From Trichaptum fuscoviolaceum (taxonomy: Eukaryota; Basidiomycota; Agaricomycetes; Hymenochaetales; Trichaptaceae), in NCBI GenBank assembly GCA_910574455.1, contig CAJSYZ010000009.1:1550001-1614000 (forward strand): 64,000 nucleotides of DNA, given 5' to 3'. Positions 20,651-33,039 of the stretch are shown here, one piece after another. Position 1 is the stretch's first letter. Every line of letters begins with the position of its first letter. The position numbers and the translations under genes were made by a program. The notes beneath the pieces were generated by a model. The model saw nothing but the letters and a program-made list of their open reading frames with translations, ran no database searches and was not told the origin of the DNA.

Positions 20651-21694
20651 ATGTTGCCTCCTCGTGCCTGTGAGTAAAGCCATTGAAATCTAATATGTTA
20701 CTGTTTTGATCGCACCCTCAGACATCTTCATTGGACTCAATGTTATCCGTGCTCTCAGCATCATCTCTTTGCTTCTCGTCTTTTCGAGCAGCATCCTTGT
20801 TATGGTGGAAGACATAAAGGCCGTGAACGCCTTTATGTCCGCGAAGCAAACCGGGAACTTTGACAACTCTACAATCTCAAGCGATATGATTGACTGTGAT
20901 TACATCGAGTGCGTTGCCCTCCATGTCCATAGATGAAACTCTCTGACATCATTTCTTAATAGGGGTAGCACTGTGCCCAATCAGCCTGCTGGTGTTTTCT
21001 GGGCTGTTCTCAACCGCCTGCTCATTATCTTCCAAGTCATCATCATGATCCTTTCTGAGGTCGGATGGCCGTCGAAATTCTTCGACAAGTTCTTCCCTGT
21101 GCTGGGATCGAACTTCGGAGTCGGCGCCCTCGGTGTCTTCCAGTGTCTCATCGGAGCCGCGGTGCTCTCGCATCACGTCGACGACTTCGCTCTTGTGTCT
21201 GCATTCTTCCTCTTCTCCCTCGGCTGCCTGAACATTCTTATCGTATGTCCATCTTGTTTCACATTTTGAGCTAAGTGCTAATCCAACGTCAATTTTAGGG
21301 CCTTATCTTCCGTGAGAAAGCCAAGGACAAGCGCTCCATCACCGGCTGGCGCAACGAGAAGAAGCAGGGCGTCCTTCCCACCGTCAGCGTTGGCCCCTTA
21401 ACATTCCGCCCGACATTCCCTACAAACGTCCCCTCATTCTCGCAGGGCAGCCGCTTCAGCGGTCACACCGATCACGGTGAGGATAAGACAGTCGTTGGTT
21501 CCGACGAGAAGGCGGGGTACGACTTCTCCAACCGCGGCTTTGGACGTATGAAGGGCACGCTCATCTCCAAGCCAGTTGAGGCACTCCCACCGTATGGCCC
21601 AGGTGCACGCACTGCCGCATCTGTTGCATCACGCGATAGCGTTGAGGCAGCACCACAGCAACCCACATTCCAATCTAGTGCACAGGCTATCTAA
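20651..21694 (+). CDS. Four-helix fungal membrane protein (DUF7598-like)
   Basis: Exons 20651-20669, 20722-20908, 20963-21242 and 21299-21694 join in phase to 293 residues. The first exon is only 19 nt. Hydrophobic helices are visible at about 10-33 (IRALSIISLLLVFSSSILVM), 80-105 (FWAVLNRLLIIFQVIIMIL), 115-135 and 145-165, followed by a hydrophilic tail of about 125 residues rich in Ser, Gly and Pro. The layout resembles a basidiomycete family of unknown function that I believe is catalogued as DUF7598, but the assignment is from memory. It probably resides in the plasma or an internal membrane. Confidence 0.75.
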
Positions 21695-22512
21695 GCCTAC
21701 CTTCCAACCGCTCACCATGATGCGCGAGAACCAGAACGAGTTAACGCAGATTGACGAACATAAATGACGTGTCGTCGACGATCTTTCCTGGATTACACTT
21801 ATTCTAACCGTATAGTTATTGAACTCAACACTCGTATCATTATCAGCACTTGGACATTTGACATGGAAATATCATACTAGAGCGACTGGTTTGCTGTATT
21901 GTAGCATAATTACTCCGAAATGTATTACTTCATTATTTCACAATCACACTTTCTCTTTCCGATCCTCTATCTCGAAATGGATTTGTGAAAGAAAGGCCGA
22001 GTGACTTTGTCCGTTACCCGCAACGGTGAGGTAAGTGCTACGACACTTGATTACTAAGATGGGTTGAGTGTCCATGTTTGGCCAACGCTTGTTTGTATAC
22101 GTTACGTAGTGGCCAAATACGGTTAAATTTCAAACATAAAGTTCACACGCTCTAGGAGGACATGAGCTCGTAGTAAACTGCGAAGCAACATTGTTGCATT
22201 CTTCGATAAAATGAAGGCCATACACAGTACGTAGGAGGCGAATGTTACATAAGCAATCGCTATAGAAAGGTTTCATACATCAATCATAGTTTGAGCATAT
22301 GCATGAGCATAAAAGGAATCGAGTCCGAGTCGTGAGTATTGCACTTTTACCTATTTTCCTTCTTTTTTAATAAATTATTTTAACCTTTTCCTTCTTTTTT
22401 CTGGGTTTTGGAGGATGCTTAGTATAATCGTCTACTTTCATGTCGGAGCCTTCATATTTCCTATCTCCTCGACATCGGAAGATAGTCCATCCATAAGCTG
22501 GTGAACCTAGAA
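21695..22512. other. Intergenic between convergent genes
   Basis: 3' flanks of the membrane protein (+) and of the minus-strand helical protein gene. T-rich tracts lie at about 22355-22400. Nothing else is supported. Confidence 0.5.
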
Positions 22513-24365
22513 CTAAATAAAGACCATGAGCAACGGACATAAATCAGCTGAAGGAAACGCTTTGGATACCAAATCACCACCAGTCCACCCCGGGCCCTTG
22601 AAGAAATTGATCCTTTCCTTATCCTCCTTTGCTGCATTCTGGAATTCCTTGTCGTGAGTCCTCCAGCTATCATTGCCGATCTAAATGTGCGTTAGAGCGT
22701 TAATATGGAGGAGTAGATAAGCACAAAATCCTATAACTCACATCAAACTCGCTGAAGCATGACTTCAATTCAGCGAAACATTTATTGTAAGAGCTCTCGA
22801 TTTCTGTGTAGGTTGAAGTCTCTATAACCTCCTTGAAAGAAGAAGCACTCTGAGAGGCGCTCTCGATGGCTCCAATGCACATTTCAACACATCTAGGGAG
22901 GACGTCAGTTTAGAATCAATATGGTAGAAGACATTAATCGGAGACATACTTCTCGAGTTTCCTGCAATTCTTCTGATTGTTGTTCTGCTCCTTGATAAAG
23001 TACTCTTTAAGCAAGCACACCATTTCCGCGAAACGGCATGAACGAGAGAAGAAGTGGCCTCGGACAGTCCAGACGGAGCGGAAAAGTATTTCGATCTTTG
23101 TCGTTGCTTTGAAAGTACCGACCTAAATGAGGATCAATATAAAGGTGCAAGGGTTTATTAATGTACAGTCTTACTTCGTAGGTCTCCGTGAGGGCTGATA
23201 CCTGCAGAGACATCTCTTCAACACTGATAGTGCCTTTCTCTACGCATTCCTTGAACTTTTCGATGACCCTTTTAAAACAAATACATAATTAGGGGAGAAA
23301 AAACATAGCGAAAGAAAACGACCCACTCCTTGGTGGCTTTCCAATGCTCTTCCTTCAGCTTCGTCTTTCTTTCCTCGCTGACTTCTGTCTTCGTACACTC
23401 ATGTGTCAACCTACCCGTGAGCTTCGTAATGTCTTGCTCAATTGACTTGATAGCCTGAACGATGCGGGGATAAGCTAGGGTGTATCATGGTTGAGACTCA
23501 GAGTGAGTTCAGTTACCTCGTACTCCTGTCGATTCTCGGTCTTCTTCTTGACAAAGCTCTCGGATTTGAGAATGTCCTTGACAGAATTCATGGTGTTCTT
23601 GACCTCAACGACCTCCTTGCCGTACGTTTTGGTGATTTCGGAGCTACACACAGCCCCGTCAGTACAGAGCTTCCGCAGTTGAAAAGAAACCTGTACCTCT
23701 CAGTTACCTGCGACAGAGTCTTGGTGGATTCTGCCACAATTTTCGTAATTTCGGTAGTAGAAGAGTACTTGCGTGAGAACTCATAGATGAATGAATCGTC
23801 CGCTTTGAAACATTCTTCGATGGTGATAGTCTTCTCTTCCTTTACATCAGAGCAAATTGTCTAGAAAAAATAGTGTCAGGTAAGTTTGATAATTGCGAAA
23901 AGATCAGCTTACCTCAAATTCTTTACGGTAAAGGCTCTTGTAGCACACATCGATTTTCTGCTTGTACTCAGTCCATTTCAACATCATAGCGGACGTAGTC
24001 GAAGAGGTCCTCGCCACAGACACAATTTCCTCTGAGATGAAGAAGAAACTGCACAACGACCTGGGTGGTTGTCCTTAATTCAACCAAACATCCACCACCA
24101 AGGAAATTACTCACTGTTCTAAAAGACCGACGGCTTTGGTGTACGCCATCAACTCAGAGCATTCAAACTTGTTACCTTGAACGATGCCTGTGATGCGTTT
24201 TTCCAAGCAACTGTGGATCGTGTGCGTACGCTCGATGATCGTCTTGAAGGATTGAAATTCACAGCCTTTCTCTACGACACGAGTGCAGAGCTGCTTGTAA
24301 AGAATACGGATAAGCTCGGTGGCTGGAATGGTCTCGGGCGTGATGGTTGGGAGGATGACTGGCAT
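22513..24365 (-). CDS. Nine-exon, 467-aa helix-rich protein of unknown function
   Basis: Exons 24365-24115, 24060-23913, 23860-23697, 23643-23517, 23454-23327, 23268-23175, 23122-22950, 22892-22742 and 22680-22513 join in phase with no stop. The protein is rich in Lys, Glu, Ser, Thr and Cys and looks almost entirely alpha-helical, with heptad-like stretches such as VVEVKNTMNSVKDILKSESF. A more hydrophobic segment (FRSVWTVRGHFFSRSCRF) sits about two-thirds along, and the C-terminal part contains FFKGPGWTGGDLV. There is no signal peptide. I recognise no family. The long-helix layout could suit a cytoskeletal, t-SNARE-like or pore-forming helical protein, and this is speculation. The start ATG is followed directly by a short proline-containing N-terminus. 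Confidence 0.7.
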
Positions 24366-25270
24366 ATTGACAGAAGAACAGCTGTGTGCTTGTAAGTCGA
24401 GAAAAGTGGATGTGTGGGCAGGAGCGTTGGATGCTTGGTTTGCTAGGTGGATATCGAGCCTTTATTTATACCAATCTAATGAATTATCTGGGCATTATAT
24501 CACAATAGAGATGGGCTGATCGCATGCTCCACCACGGCGATTCACAAACGCCTGAAGTGTTCGATGCGTCCTTTCATGCAAAGTTCTGTAGCATCTGTCC
24601 ATTTCGTCAACAATTCTGTTACTCGTTCTGCGTCTCAATGATTAGATACGCACGTTCCATTGTTCAAGCCAGGCAAATAAATGAGCTTCGTCCCGGATGC
24701 CGTTCCTTTGTAGGGTCGAACTGCTCAATCGAGTTCGGACTGGCCATGGTTATGCCCAAGCTGCCATCCCACATCTTCCATACAACAAGTCTCGGACATA
24801 GTTGTGCAAGTCGTGCACAAAAGAAAGACAGGGAAGTGTGCACGGGCAACTAAGCCGGGTACGGATTTCCTCGAAATAGAGCAGCTCTGATTGAAAGCCA
24901 TCGTATGTGGTGTGTAAAATCAACAGACACGAGGCACCGAGGGAGTTGAAGTGTCCAATCTATCGAAATGGCCGAATTCAATCAGTCAGCCGACGCTTCG
25001 CTGGCTGAAGATAGGAACCAAAATGCTCACTTATCATGTCCGGATTTATGATCTCGCCGTACTGCTCAAGGGGCTAGCCATTCTGAGGCTCATAGAGTCG
25101 CAGAAGATCAAGGATCAAACGAATCGGTGGCCAGTATTTTGCTGATTGATGTCTACGGAGTCGAAAGGCCTAATCGCTTCCAGACTGAAAGCTAGTACTA
25201 AGGGTCGACTGACAGAAGACGGCGCACATAACCAAGCAGAATTCTAATAGCACATACACGATAAACCTCT
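24366..25270. other. Intergenic, nothing recognised
   Basis: Promoter side of the helical protein gene and anonymous sequence. Open frames are short and unsupported. Confidence 0.4.
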
Positions 25271-25276
25271 TGCGAA

Positions 25277-27320
25277 TCAAGTAAATATCAAGCGCTTACC
25301 GACACCCAGCCACACCGAATACCCTCGAGTGATGCCGATATCACCGACACTGATGGGAACGAAGTCTTGCGAGATAGTGAGGGCCTGAAAAACCAAACAC
25401 GAGGCTGAGAGACGTACGGAAGATCCAACCATTTCGGGGACACCGAGTGTTGATAGCCCCGTGAACTTGTGGAGTTGCTTCAGGGAAGCTAACACCCCGA
25501 CTTCTTTCAGACAATCCAGCTTAGTCCAACTCTGGTCAGAGAAGAGGGGTCAATAATTATTCAGAAAATATTAGTCGACCCCCTCAGTAGAGTTTATACA
25601 TATGGCATCAAGGGAGGCCTGATAAACAGAGTTCACGAATCCATCAGGTGTGCAGCAGCGATACACTGTCTCAGGAATAACTCCGTATCGAAAAGGGTAG
25701 ACAAGCATGCCAGCTCAATGAGGGTGGAGCATGAGATGAGAGAGGCCGAGTTAGATGAAACAGTGTTCAGAATTCTTCGAGAAGGAAAAGTGTTACTGAA
25801 CCCGCAGATGCCCTAGGCACTGTTGGAAACCATCATGTCAGCAACTAACTTCATCCTTGTATGAATAATACCAACGTTTAGATAGATCGTCTTACCTGTA
25901 CGGCAAGTAGTTTATGACCTGTATACGATAAGTTTTATCTGGAACAGAATATGTCTTCAACAGTCTCAACTAGTGAGTCAGACTAGAATGAGTACTAGGA
26001 GACTCACAATGTGCTTTCGATTCGGAATTCCCTTTCAGTATGGGCGGAATCATTGACTAGATTAGTAGACGCAATCGGAAGACGAACCCCTTTCTGTGGA
26101 TTTTTTTGGTCCTGGATAACCAGAAGCGTCTTGGAATCGGCTACTGAATACATCTCATGTCTTTGAGAAAGGTTGTGATAGTCCACATGTAATTCATATT
26201 TTATCGCAATTGTTGAAATCGCGGAATACGTGTAGCATGCGGGGGTTGCTCGGTGCTTAGAGATTCATGACGCATGGAATCTTCATCTGTCAACGGCACC
26301 TCGTACGGAACTTCCGACATGCCGGTCCATGAACCAGGAAGCAATGAGCACCTTTCGTAGCGATGTCTATGTCGTGTTTTGAAAGATGCACATCAATTTG
26401 TGGTACGATCCGCAGGGCAGATATGTTTGCAAACAGTAGCCCAAGTATTTACTTGTGGGACATACCGTCCTGCAATGTCCTGCTCACCATAAGCCGTGGA
26501 GTGTATCAATGACGAAGAAGGAAGAGGCGTACAGTATATACCAGGAGAGCCACGGAAGGTCAGAACTCCGAGATAGTCGAACTTCAAATCGAACGCCAAA
26601 TGCAACGTCGACACGGCAGTGCTGCGAGCAGGAAAGAGACACGTGCATCAGCTGTTCCACACTAGCTGTTCACAGGTCAGGTACATAGTTACTCTTCGAT
26701 GACAGTAAGTGCTAACCTTTATAAGGCACTGGATATCGAAGGATCAACTTTGCTAATAGTAAGAACACACACATTGAACTAGAAGTTCATCCGGCGCGAA
26801 AATGAGATCAAGATGTAGAAAGCCCATCGATATCACATTGATCTCCTGTCAACATTTCCGTCGATTCCACGAGTGATCAGCCGAGGCATGGTGTAGAATG
26901 CCGCATTGACGCGACGGCTTTTATTGTTTCTGTCCGGCCCCGATATGGTTGAGCAAGTAATCCATCGTAAGTATATTCAGAAGTCATAGAACTTGTTACT
27001 ATTTACTAGCTGTCAAGAAGTTGGCGTATATTTGAGGAGGTGACCTGTGCAACAGTGTAAGCTATCAGACCGTTGGGCCAGAGCTTAGGCTCCACGCAGA
27101 ATCGTGAAAACCCTCGCTTATTCCAATGAAAATGATACGCACAAGCTGTCTCAGATGCTGGATGATTAAACAGCACGCTTGAGGTGCACAACTTGAAGAA
27201 TTGATGATTGTGGTGAATATAGAGAGAAAAACATGCACAGATAGTTCACTAACGTTCTCACGATATTGATCAACTTGAGTCCGCGCCGTGTTTCGGCAAA
27301 CCTGGCAAGATTACGACTCC
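25277..27320 (-). pseudogene. Remnants of an unrecognised multi-exon gene
   Basis: Several protein-like blocks lie in order on the minus strand, separated by GT/AG-bounded gaps: YHFHWNKRGFSRFCVEPK (about 27120), INVISMGFLHLDLIFAPDEL (about 26800), VDVAFGVRFEVRLSRSS (about 26590), MYSVADSKTLLVIQDQ (about 26140), AGMLVYPFRYGVIPETVYRC (about 25690) and KQLHKFTGLSTLGVPEMVGS (about 25460). At about 26840 the frame is broken by one base between NAAFYTMPRLITRGIDGNVD and the next block. No complete chain can be built and no family is recognised. The 5' side ends at sequence with CACTGGCAG motifs (27318-27345). I infer a decayed gene, and some blocks could still be real exons. Confidence 0.35.
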
Positions 27321-27564
27321 GCCACTGGCAGAAATACACTGGCAGTATCGCGAGTCGATGCGATAGAATGGGGAAATACTGCTGGAAAAGAAAGGATACA
27401 AGACGCTATATATGTATGTACTAATATACAAGACAAAGTACAAAGTGATTTAGCACTAAAAAATTGAAAGTTACGATATGGGAAACTCTGCGAATAAGGT
27501 ATCAATCCATTACTAAACGAATCCGAAAGAACCAGTCGTACATATGGAAGGAGTTGTGGTTTCA

Positions 27565-30500
27565 TCATGATGGTAAAGGAGGTAGAGGTGGTATATTCTC
27601 TTGCTGCCTTGGTCGTCCAAGTGATCTGCGCTCCTGCTCTTGTGCACGTCGTTCCTGGTCTGCCTGCACTCTGGCCATAATCTGCATTTGCTGAGAGATA
27701 AAATCATGGGTTTTTGGGCTGAAAATCATTTTAAGCAACCTTTCTGAAACTGTTCGTAATGTATGGACTTACCGCATGCGCAGAATTCTCATGATAGTCT
27801 CACCATTCGTCACTTCCTTTTGTTCTCGCTTCTCTCGTTTCCTATCCTTTATAGTTCCCAGGTTTCGTTGAGAGTAAACGGTCTTCGCACGCTTCTTTAC
27901 AGTGGGCGCCGAGTGCAGTTGCTGTTGCATCATTCGCACGCACTCCTCCATCAATGCATCACTAATTCATAGTTAGGATCATACAGCTGATGCTTCAGAT
28001 GAGCACTCACGTATCCCAGTCGTAATATAGACGAATGGACACAACATCTCGATATTTCTGATTTTGAAGTGTCTCCAGGGGCACACCCTCGCCTTCCGCG
28101 TAGAAGTAATCTCGAAGAAACTGATAGTCAAAGTGAATTAACTCATAGCTCCCATAGACAGCTGTTCAACAGACCTTCAGCCATTTGAAAACGATGTCAA
28201 CTTCCTTGTCATATAAAGGCTTCATGTCACTTGGCACATCCGACAATGGGGGAATCAGTAATCCCTCAATAACGGCTAGTATTTCTTTCCACAAGCGCGT
28301 CATCACCATCTCCTTCGTCTCATCGCTGAGGTAGGTATTGAGCGTTTGCAGATTTGCCTCAAAGTAATCGAACAGGGGTGTAATCGCTTGTTCGATCTCC
28401 ACATCTGTCAACTGTTCTGGTTTGATTCGAGGTTTCTGTAACTCGGACTGGGGTAAGGGGATCTGTACTTCGCTTGCGTTGTTTCCAATTGCTTTCTGGT
28501 AGAATGCTGTTACATTGTCGAGTGCTTTGTTGTAGTCAAGTGCAATACCGCCATTCTTAACAAGCGTTTTGAGAACTGCCCGTGACAGTGATTGCTGAAT
28601 GAATGGCGTCATCTGAAAAGTAAATTTAGAACGGAAGGTAAATCTTAGAAGAATTGCACTCTTACCTTATCAATAAATATCCGGACCATATCACCCTCTG
28701 CACGTTTTAGTGATCGGAAAGCCCTGCCGAAGTAGAATTGGATGTCGTCCTTCTCCCCTTCCATACTTATTCTCAGAAGAATCCGCCCTGTAGTATCCAG
28801 ATCGAACCACAGATCATGAGTCAAGAAATCACCGAACCGCCTTGGATCCAGGCAAACATATGCACGACCGACGGTGTCATGCTTGCCAACAAGAGCCCGA
28901 TCTCGAACGCTAATCATTAACCAGAGTGCCTTCTCTACTGACATATCGAAGGTCTCATCCCCTGGGCAACAACGAGAAGATTAGTGACATTGCCGACCGC
29001 TCAGGATGAGGTGATGATACTCACAACGAGGATCTAGTGTTTCGTATATTGTCCGCGTCTTTGCTAGACGATTCCCAGCTTCATCGCTCAACGTAACGAA
29101 TGTATCTAACTTCGAACTCGGGCTACTATCGAGCGGCACAAGTCCCTCAGCAATAACGATCTTGACTGTGAATAAAAACCGTTGACGTTCGACCTTCTCC
29201 GGAACAGGTGGCGCAGTTCGCTCTAATGTTTCCGCAACCTTATCTACGTCAATAAGTGCGTACATATTGTCGAGTAGTCGTCGTGCAGCGTCAATGTTAT
29301 TAAGCTTGACGCAGGAGGTCGGCTGAAAGTTGAAGGGTGCGGCTTTCTTCTCTCCTGTGAGCTGAGCAAGCTGTTTTGCTCGTTCTAGCCATGCGGACTG
29401 CTTTTGTGGCTGGAGGTAGTCGGTAGGTCTGGGGAACATCTCAGTCATGAAAAGCTCTTCGACGCTGCGGCAGTACTGCTCAACGGCTTTGCTTATTGTC
29501 TGTGAGCACCATCTTAACACAAATATAATTACAGCGGAGTCATAAGAGAACACACCTTCGATAAGCTCGTAAAGAAGCGTGCTTCCTGGTACTCATCAGA
29601 CCATTCTAATCCTTTAAGGAATTCCACGGGACTTCTTAATGAATCGAAGAGATCAACGATAGATGAACTATGTCCGCCAGCGTCGGATGCTTCAAACTGC
29701 CACCGGCTTAGTAAACATACACTGCTAAATGACAAAATGAATTTACCTTATCTGCCGCGATAGCCTAGTGACTTAGTCGTCAACTCAGGTTTGTTGGAAA
29801 TAGTAAATGAGCAGACTTACGGCTTGCACCCACTGCTGCGTCTTGTTGTCGACATTCAGCAACCATTGAAGAACATATGGCTCAAAGAAGGCCACAAGAT
29901 TGAAGTTAAGTTGCTTGCTACGACCGTTATCAGACATCGCGAACCCCTGAGACATGAAACTGACATACGCTGGACAAAAGGCTTCATACATCTCCAATAA
30001 CAGTTTCGTTCTCCTGAACAGGGTAAAGATATCTTCGATAGGAACATCTGGAGTTGGCCCATTCATCGAACTTTCATATATTCGCTTTTTATTCGCCTCC
30101 AGATCGCCGAGGTACATGGGTACCTGGATTTCGCACATCGAAGCCACGAGGTCAAGGTGTCCGAGTAGAGGCTCGGGGAACCTCTTATCAAGAAGCTTTG
30201 CGTTTTTCTCGATCACATCAGTCATCAAGAGGAGAGGTAAGGCACGGTTAACGCCAGGCGCTGCAAAGAGTTCTTTCGACTTCAGAAGATAAGACTGTTC
30301 CGCGACTTCATGAACACGTTCCTTGAGTGTTTCCACTCGTGAGGCGACGTCAACATTAAAGCGTGCAAGCAAGCCTGTTTCTTGCAATGTTTCTAGAATG
30401 TTGAGATATGGCGCGATTTCGGAAGGTTTCAAGCCAGGAAGGGTATCGAGAGAGTGGTATATCGAAGAGAGGAATATGTTGAAGAGGCTTGCGCACACTT

Positions 30501-32423
30501 CTGCAAGGTAATCCGCCTAGCATCATAGATATCAGTAGTGTACCACAAAGAATCTGTGCGAAAATGGGACGTACATCCTGTTTCGGCCATTTCCCAATGT
30601 CCACATCATGCATCGCCTTCGCGATCATTTGCAAACCTTCCGGGATACACTCCAAGGGAACTTCTTCACGCTCGTACTTTGCTTTAATAACGTCCATGAA
30701 GCAAGCCACTCGATAGCTTTGCCCTATGCGCCATCGCAATGCACACTCATTGATCAAGTCAATGTGTTTTGGAGACAAGATCCCTAGAGACACCTCCTGG
30801 TCTTCTGGAAGATTAGCCATCGCATCCAGGTCAGCCTGAATGCACAGCTCAAGTAGTCGTTTGTAGAATTTCTTCGGATTTGGGGGAATGAAAGTGAACT
30901 GCCGCCCTGCTTCTACTTCGTCGTCATCCTCAATCTGCTCAGTCACAAGTTCAAGTGTGCTTTCGGTGAAGCCTGTGCCGGCAAATCCGGAGATCCCACC
31001 TCCTCCAACAAGGGCAACAGAATGGCGGCTGCTTATGGACGTATGGCGAGACGAGGATGGCAGTGGTGATGTGCGCTCTGTTGTAGAATATACAGATCCA
31101 GGTCGTGCAGGTATCGAGGGCAGTGCTTCGGAAGGCGCTGACTTGGCCAATTCTGGATTAAACTGAACCATGATCACCATTAGCTGTTGTAAGTGAGCAA
31201 GCTCCGTCGTCCGCCAATGATGCCATGCTTCGTCTGATTCAAAGTCTTCTCGACGACCCGGGAATGGCTCACCAGCATTCAAGTTCTTCAGTAACGTCTG
31301 TATCGCTTGTAAGCAAGCGCTATGGCGATCAATTAAAGATGCGACGCACTTTCAAATCAAGCATAGCAGCTTTCTCCGTACAGTAATGTTTAAGTTGATT
31401 AATCTCCCGCTGCACGTCCTGCAAATTGATCCCAAAAAGATGCGCCAGCGACTTCACCAGTTCCATGTCCATGACGTTCATGCTCAGCCCAAAATTCGAC
31501 AGGGAATCGTTTCTGGCACGGCTGCTTGTGCTTGAGGAATCGTAGCCAGAGTCGGTCGAGGTCGGGCTCGGGGCAAGTTTCGCTGCGTACATGTCTAGAC
31601 GTGCTGTCAGCTCCGCTGAGACGTGGCTCACGGATCGCAGACATTCGCGAAGCATGCGCACAAAGGCGGCAATATGTTTGTTGAGCTCCAGCTTCCATGT
31701 ATCTCCAGCGAGAGACGGGTCTCGTTTGAGGATGCCTGTAGCCGTTGTGGCAAAGAGTAGGATGAGTTCCTCTATCTTGCGATTCTCCTTCATTTGCCTT
31801 CTGAATGTATCAGTAGTAGACGTGCCATAGAATGCGGCAAACGTTCGCCGGATGAGCTGGTCAGAGTATGCAGCGTCTTTGCCCATCGCGATATTCGCTA
31901 GCTTCGTCTCCAACACCTTAAGTAGCTTCTCTGGAAACTTGACGCTTTTGTGACCATCTCGCGCGTCCTTGAAGAGGTCGCCTATTGAGAGAATAGAGCT
32001 TGAAATCGCATCGGAAATTCGGGAAGTATGGTCACGTTCGCGCGGCTCTGGCTCGTGCGCAGGCGTTTCTACTGGCTTTGGGCTCATTAAGTAGCTCAGA
32101 AACCTGCAGAAATAGTCAATAACATTCGCTTGTGAGATAGTGAATGCCACAAACGCTACTCTGAGGCCATATCTAAAACAAAGAGCTCAGTGATGCAAGT
32201 GTGATATCATGTAACAATGGAACTCACGAAAAGACATCTTCATCCGAGATATATCGCGAGATGCGTCTCTGACTTGCGAAGCTATTGTAGCTTCTCCTTG
32301 ACATTAGAAACTCCTCCTTGTCCTGTAATTGAGTGTAGATCCGGTGAAGGAGAAGAGGTGCAAATGTTGCGCGCAACTCGCCCTTCGACTCGGACTCGAA
32401 GGACTTCCCGTTTAAGAAATATA
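27565..32423 (-). CDS. Unc-13/Munc13-like protein with MUN (MHD1/MHD2) and C2 domains
   Basis: Twelve predicted exons join in phase: up to 32423-32228, 32172-31350, 31297-30575, 30516-29821, 29764-29747, 29696-29556, 29499-29025, 28961-28666, 28612-28175, 28120-28011, 27961-27773 and 27718-27565. From the in-frame ATG at 32304 this encodes 1379 residues. The N-terminal part carries MSRRSYNSFASQRRISRYIS, the middle is the MHD1 region, a C2 domain spans VKIVIAEGLVPLDSS to the DPRWDETFDM loop, and MHD2 follows (DVEIEQAITPLFDYFEANLQ). The tail is basic and Gln/Arg-rich. Fungal relatives such as S. pombe C11E3.02c are cytosolic or membrane-associated and linked to vesicle exocytosis. Coding-like sequence continues upstream of 32304 (ELRATFAPLLLHRIYTQLQ) to a stop near 32423, so a 5' exon is missing from my model. 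Confidence 0.88.
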
Positions 32424-33039
32424 CTAATTATCCGATATAATGGATAGTTCAAGTTGTTCGTGTCCACCATATTTATTACATCATTGAGTGACTCGAACTC
32501 GAATATAAGCAGTGTCCAACTTGAAGATTCCACATAATTGCGAGCGTTGTGTTAGTTGACTAGCAGATTAAGATATTCTATATTGTGAAAGAAAGCTAGA
32601 CAGTGCCTGCGTATTGAAAGACCATATTAAGCTCATTTGTACTTAAACTTAACTTAAGTACCACAGGTTTTACTTAAGTGCCTTACTTAATACAGACGCT
32701 TTGGGTAGCATGTACATAAGTAAAATAGGTAAAATATGTACCGTAAGTACATATACACTAGTAGTCCCAAACCTCACGGTCCAGCGAATGCCAGTGCATA
32801 CAGTGATATGATGCATATTGAGTATTCTGCGTTAAATTGATAAGAGTATGGCCTGCGCCTAATTACCACAACAAGTGATTCAATGACAGCAAAGGCTGAA
32901 GCTATCAACCTCCGCGATACTGGTATATATCCACAAGATGCGTTGCTATAGAAACTAAGAGAAGTTGCGAGTTTGTTAATGTATAGATAGTAGCTGAATT
33001 TAGGCGTCAGTGTGTTGATTTCAGCTAATCAATAATTCT
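32424..33039. other. AT-rich region between the MUN gene and the DUF6533 cluster
   Basis: No coding exon could be recognised although the MUN gene should begin here. A cluster of CTTAAG/ACTTAAGT dyads and TACATAAGTA-like words lies at 32640-32760. Confidence 0.4.

Noticed and set aside
22513..24365. Assigning the helical protein to a pore-forming toxin family
   Set aside because: Only the overall helical layout suggests it. No diagnostic motif is present, so no function was claimed.
31200..31830. Forward frames in the MUN gene
   Set aside because: Antisense shadows of long minus-strand exons.
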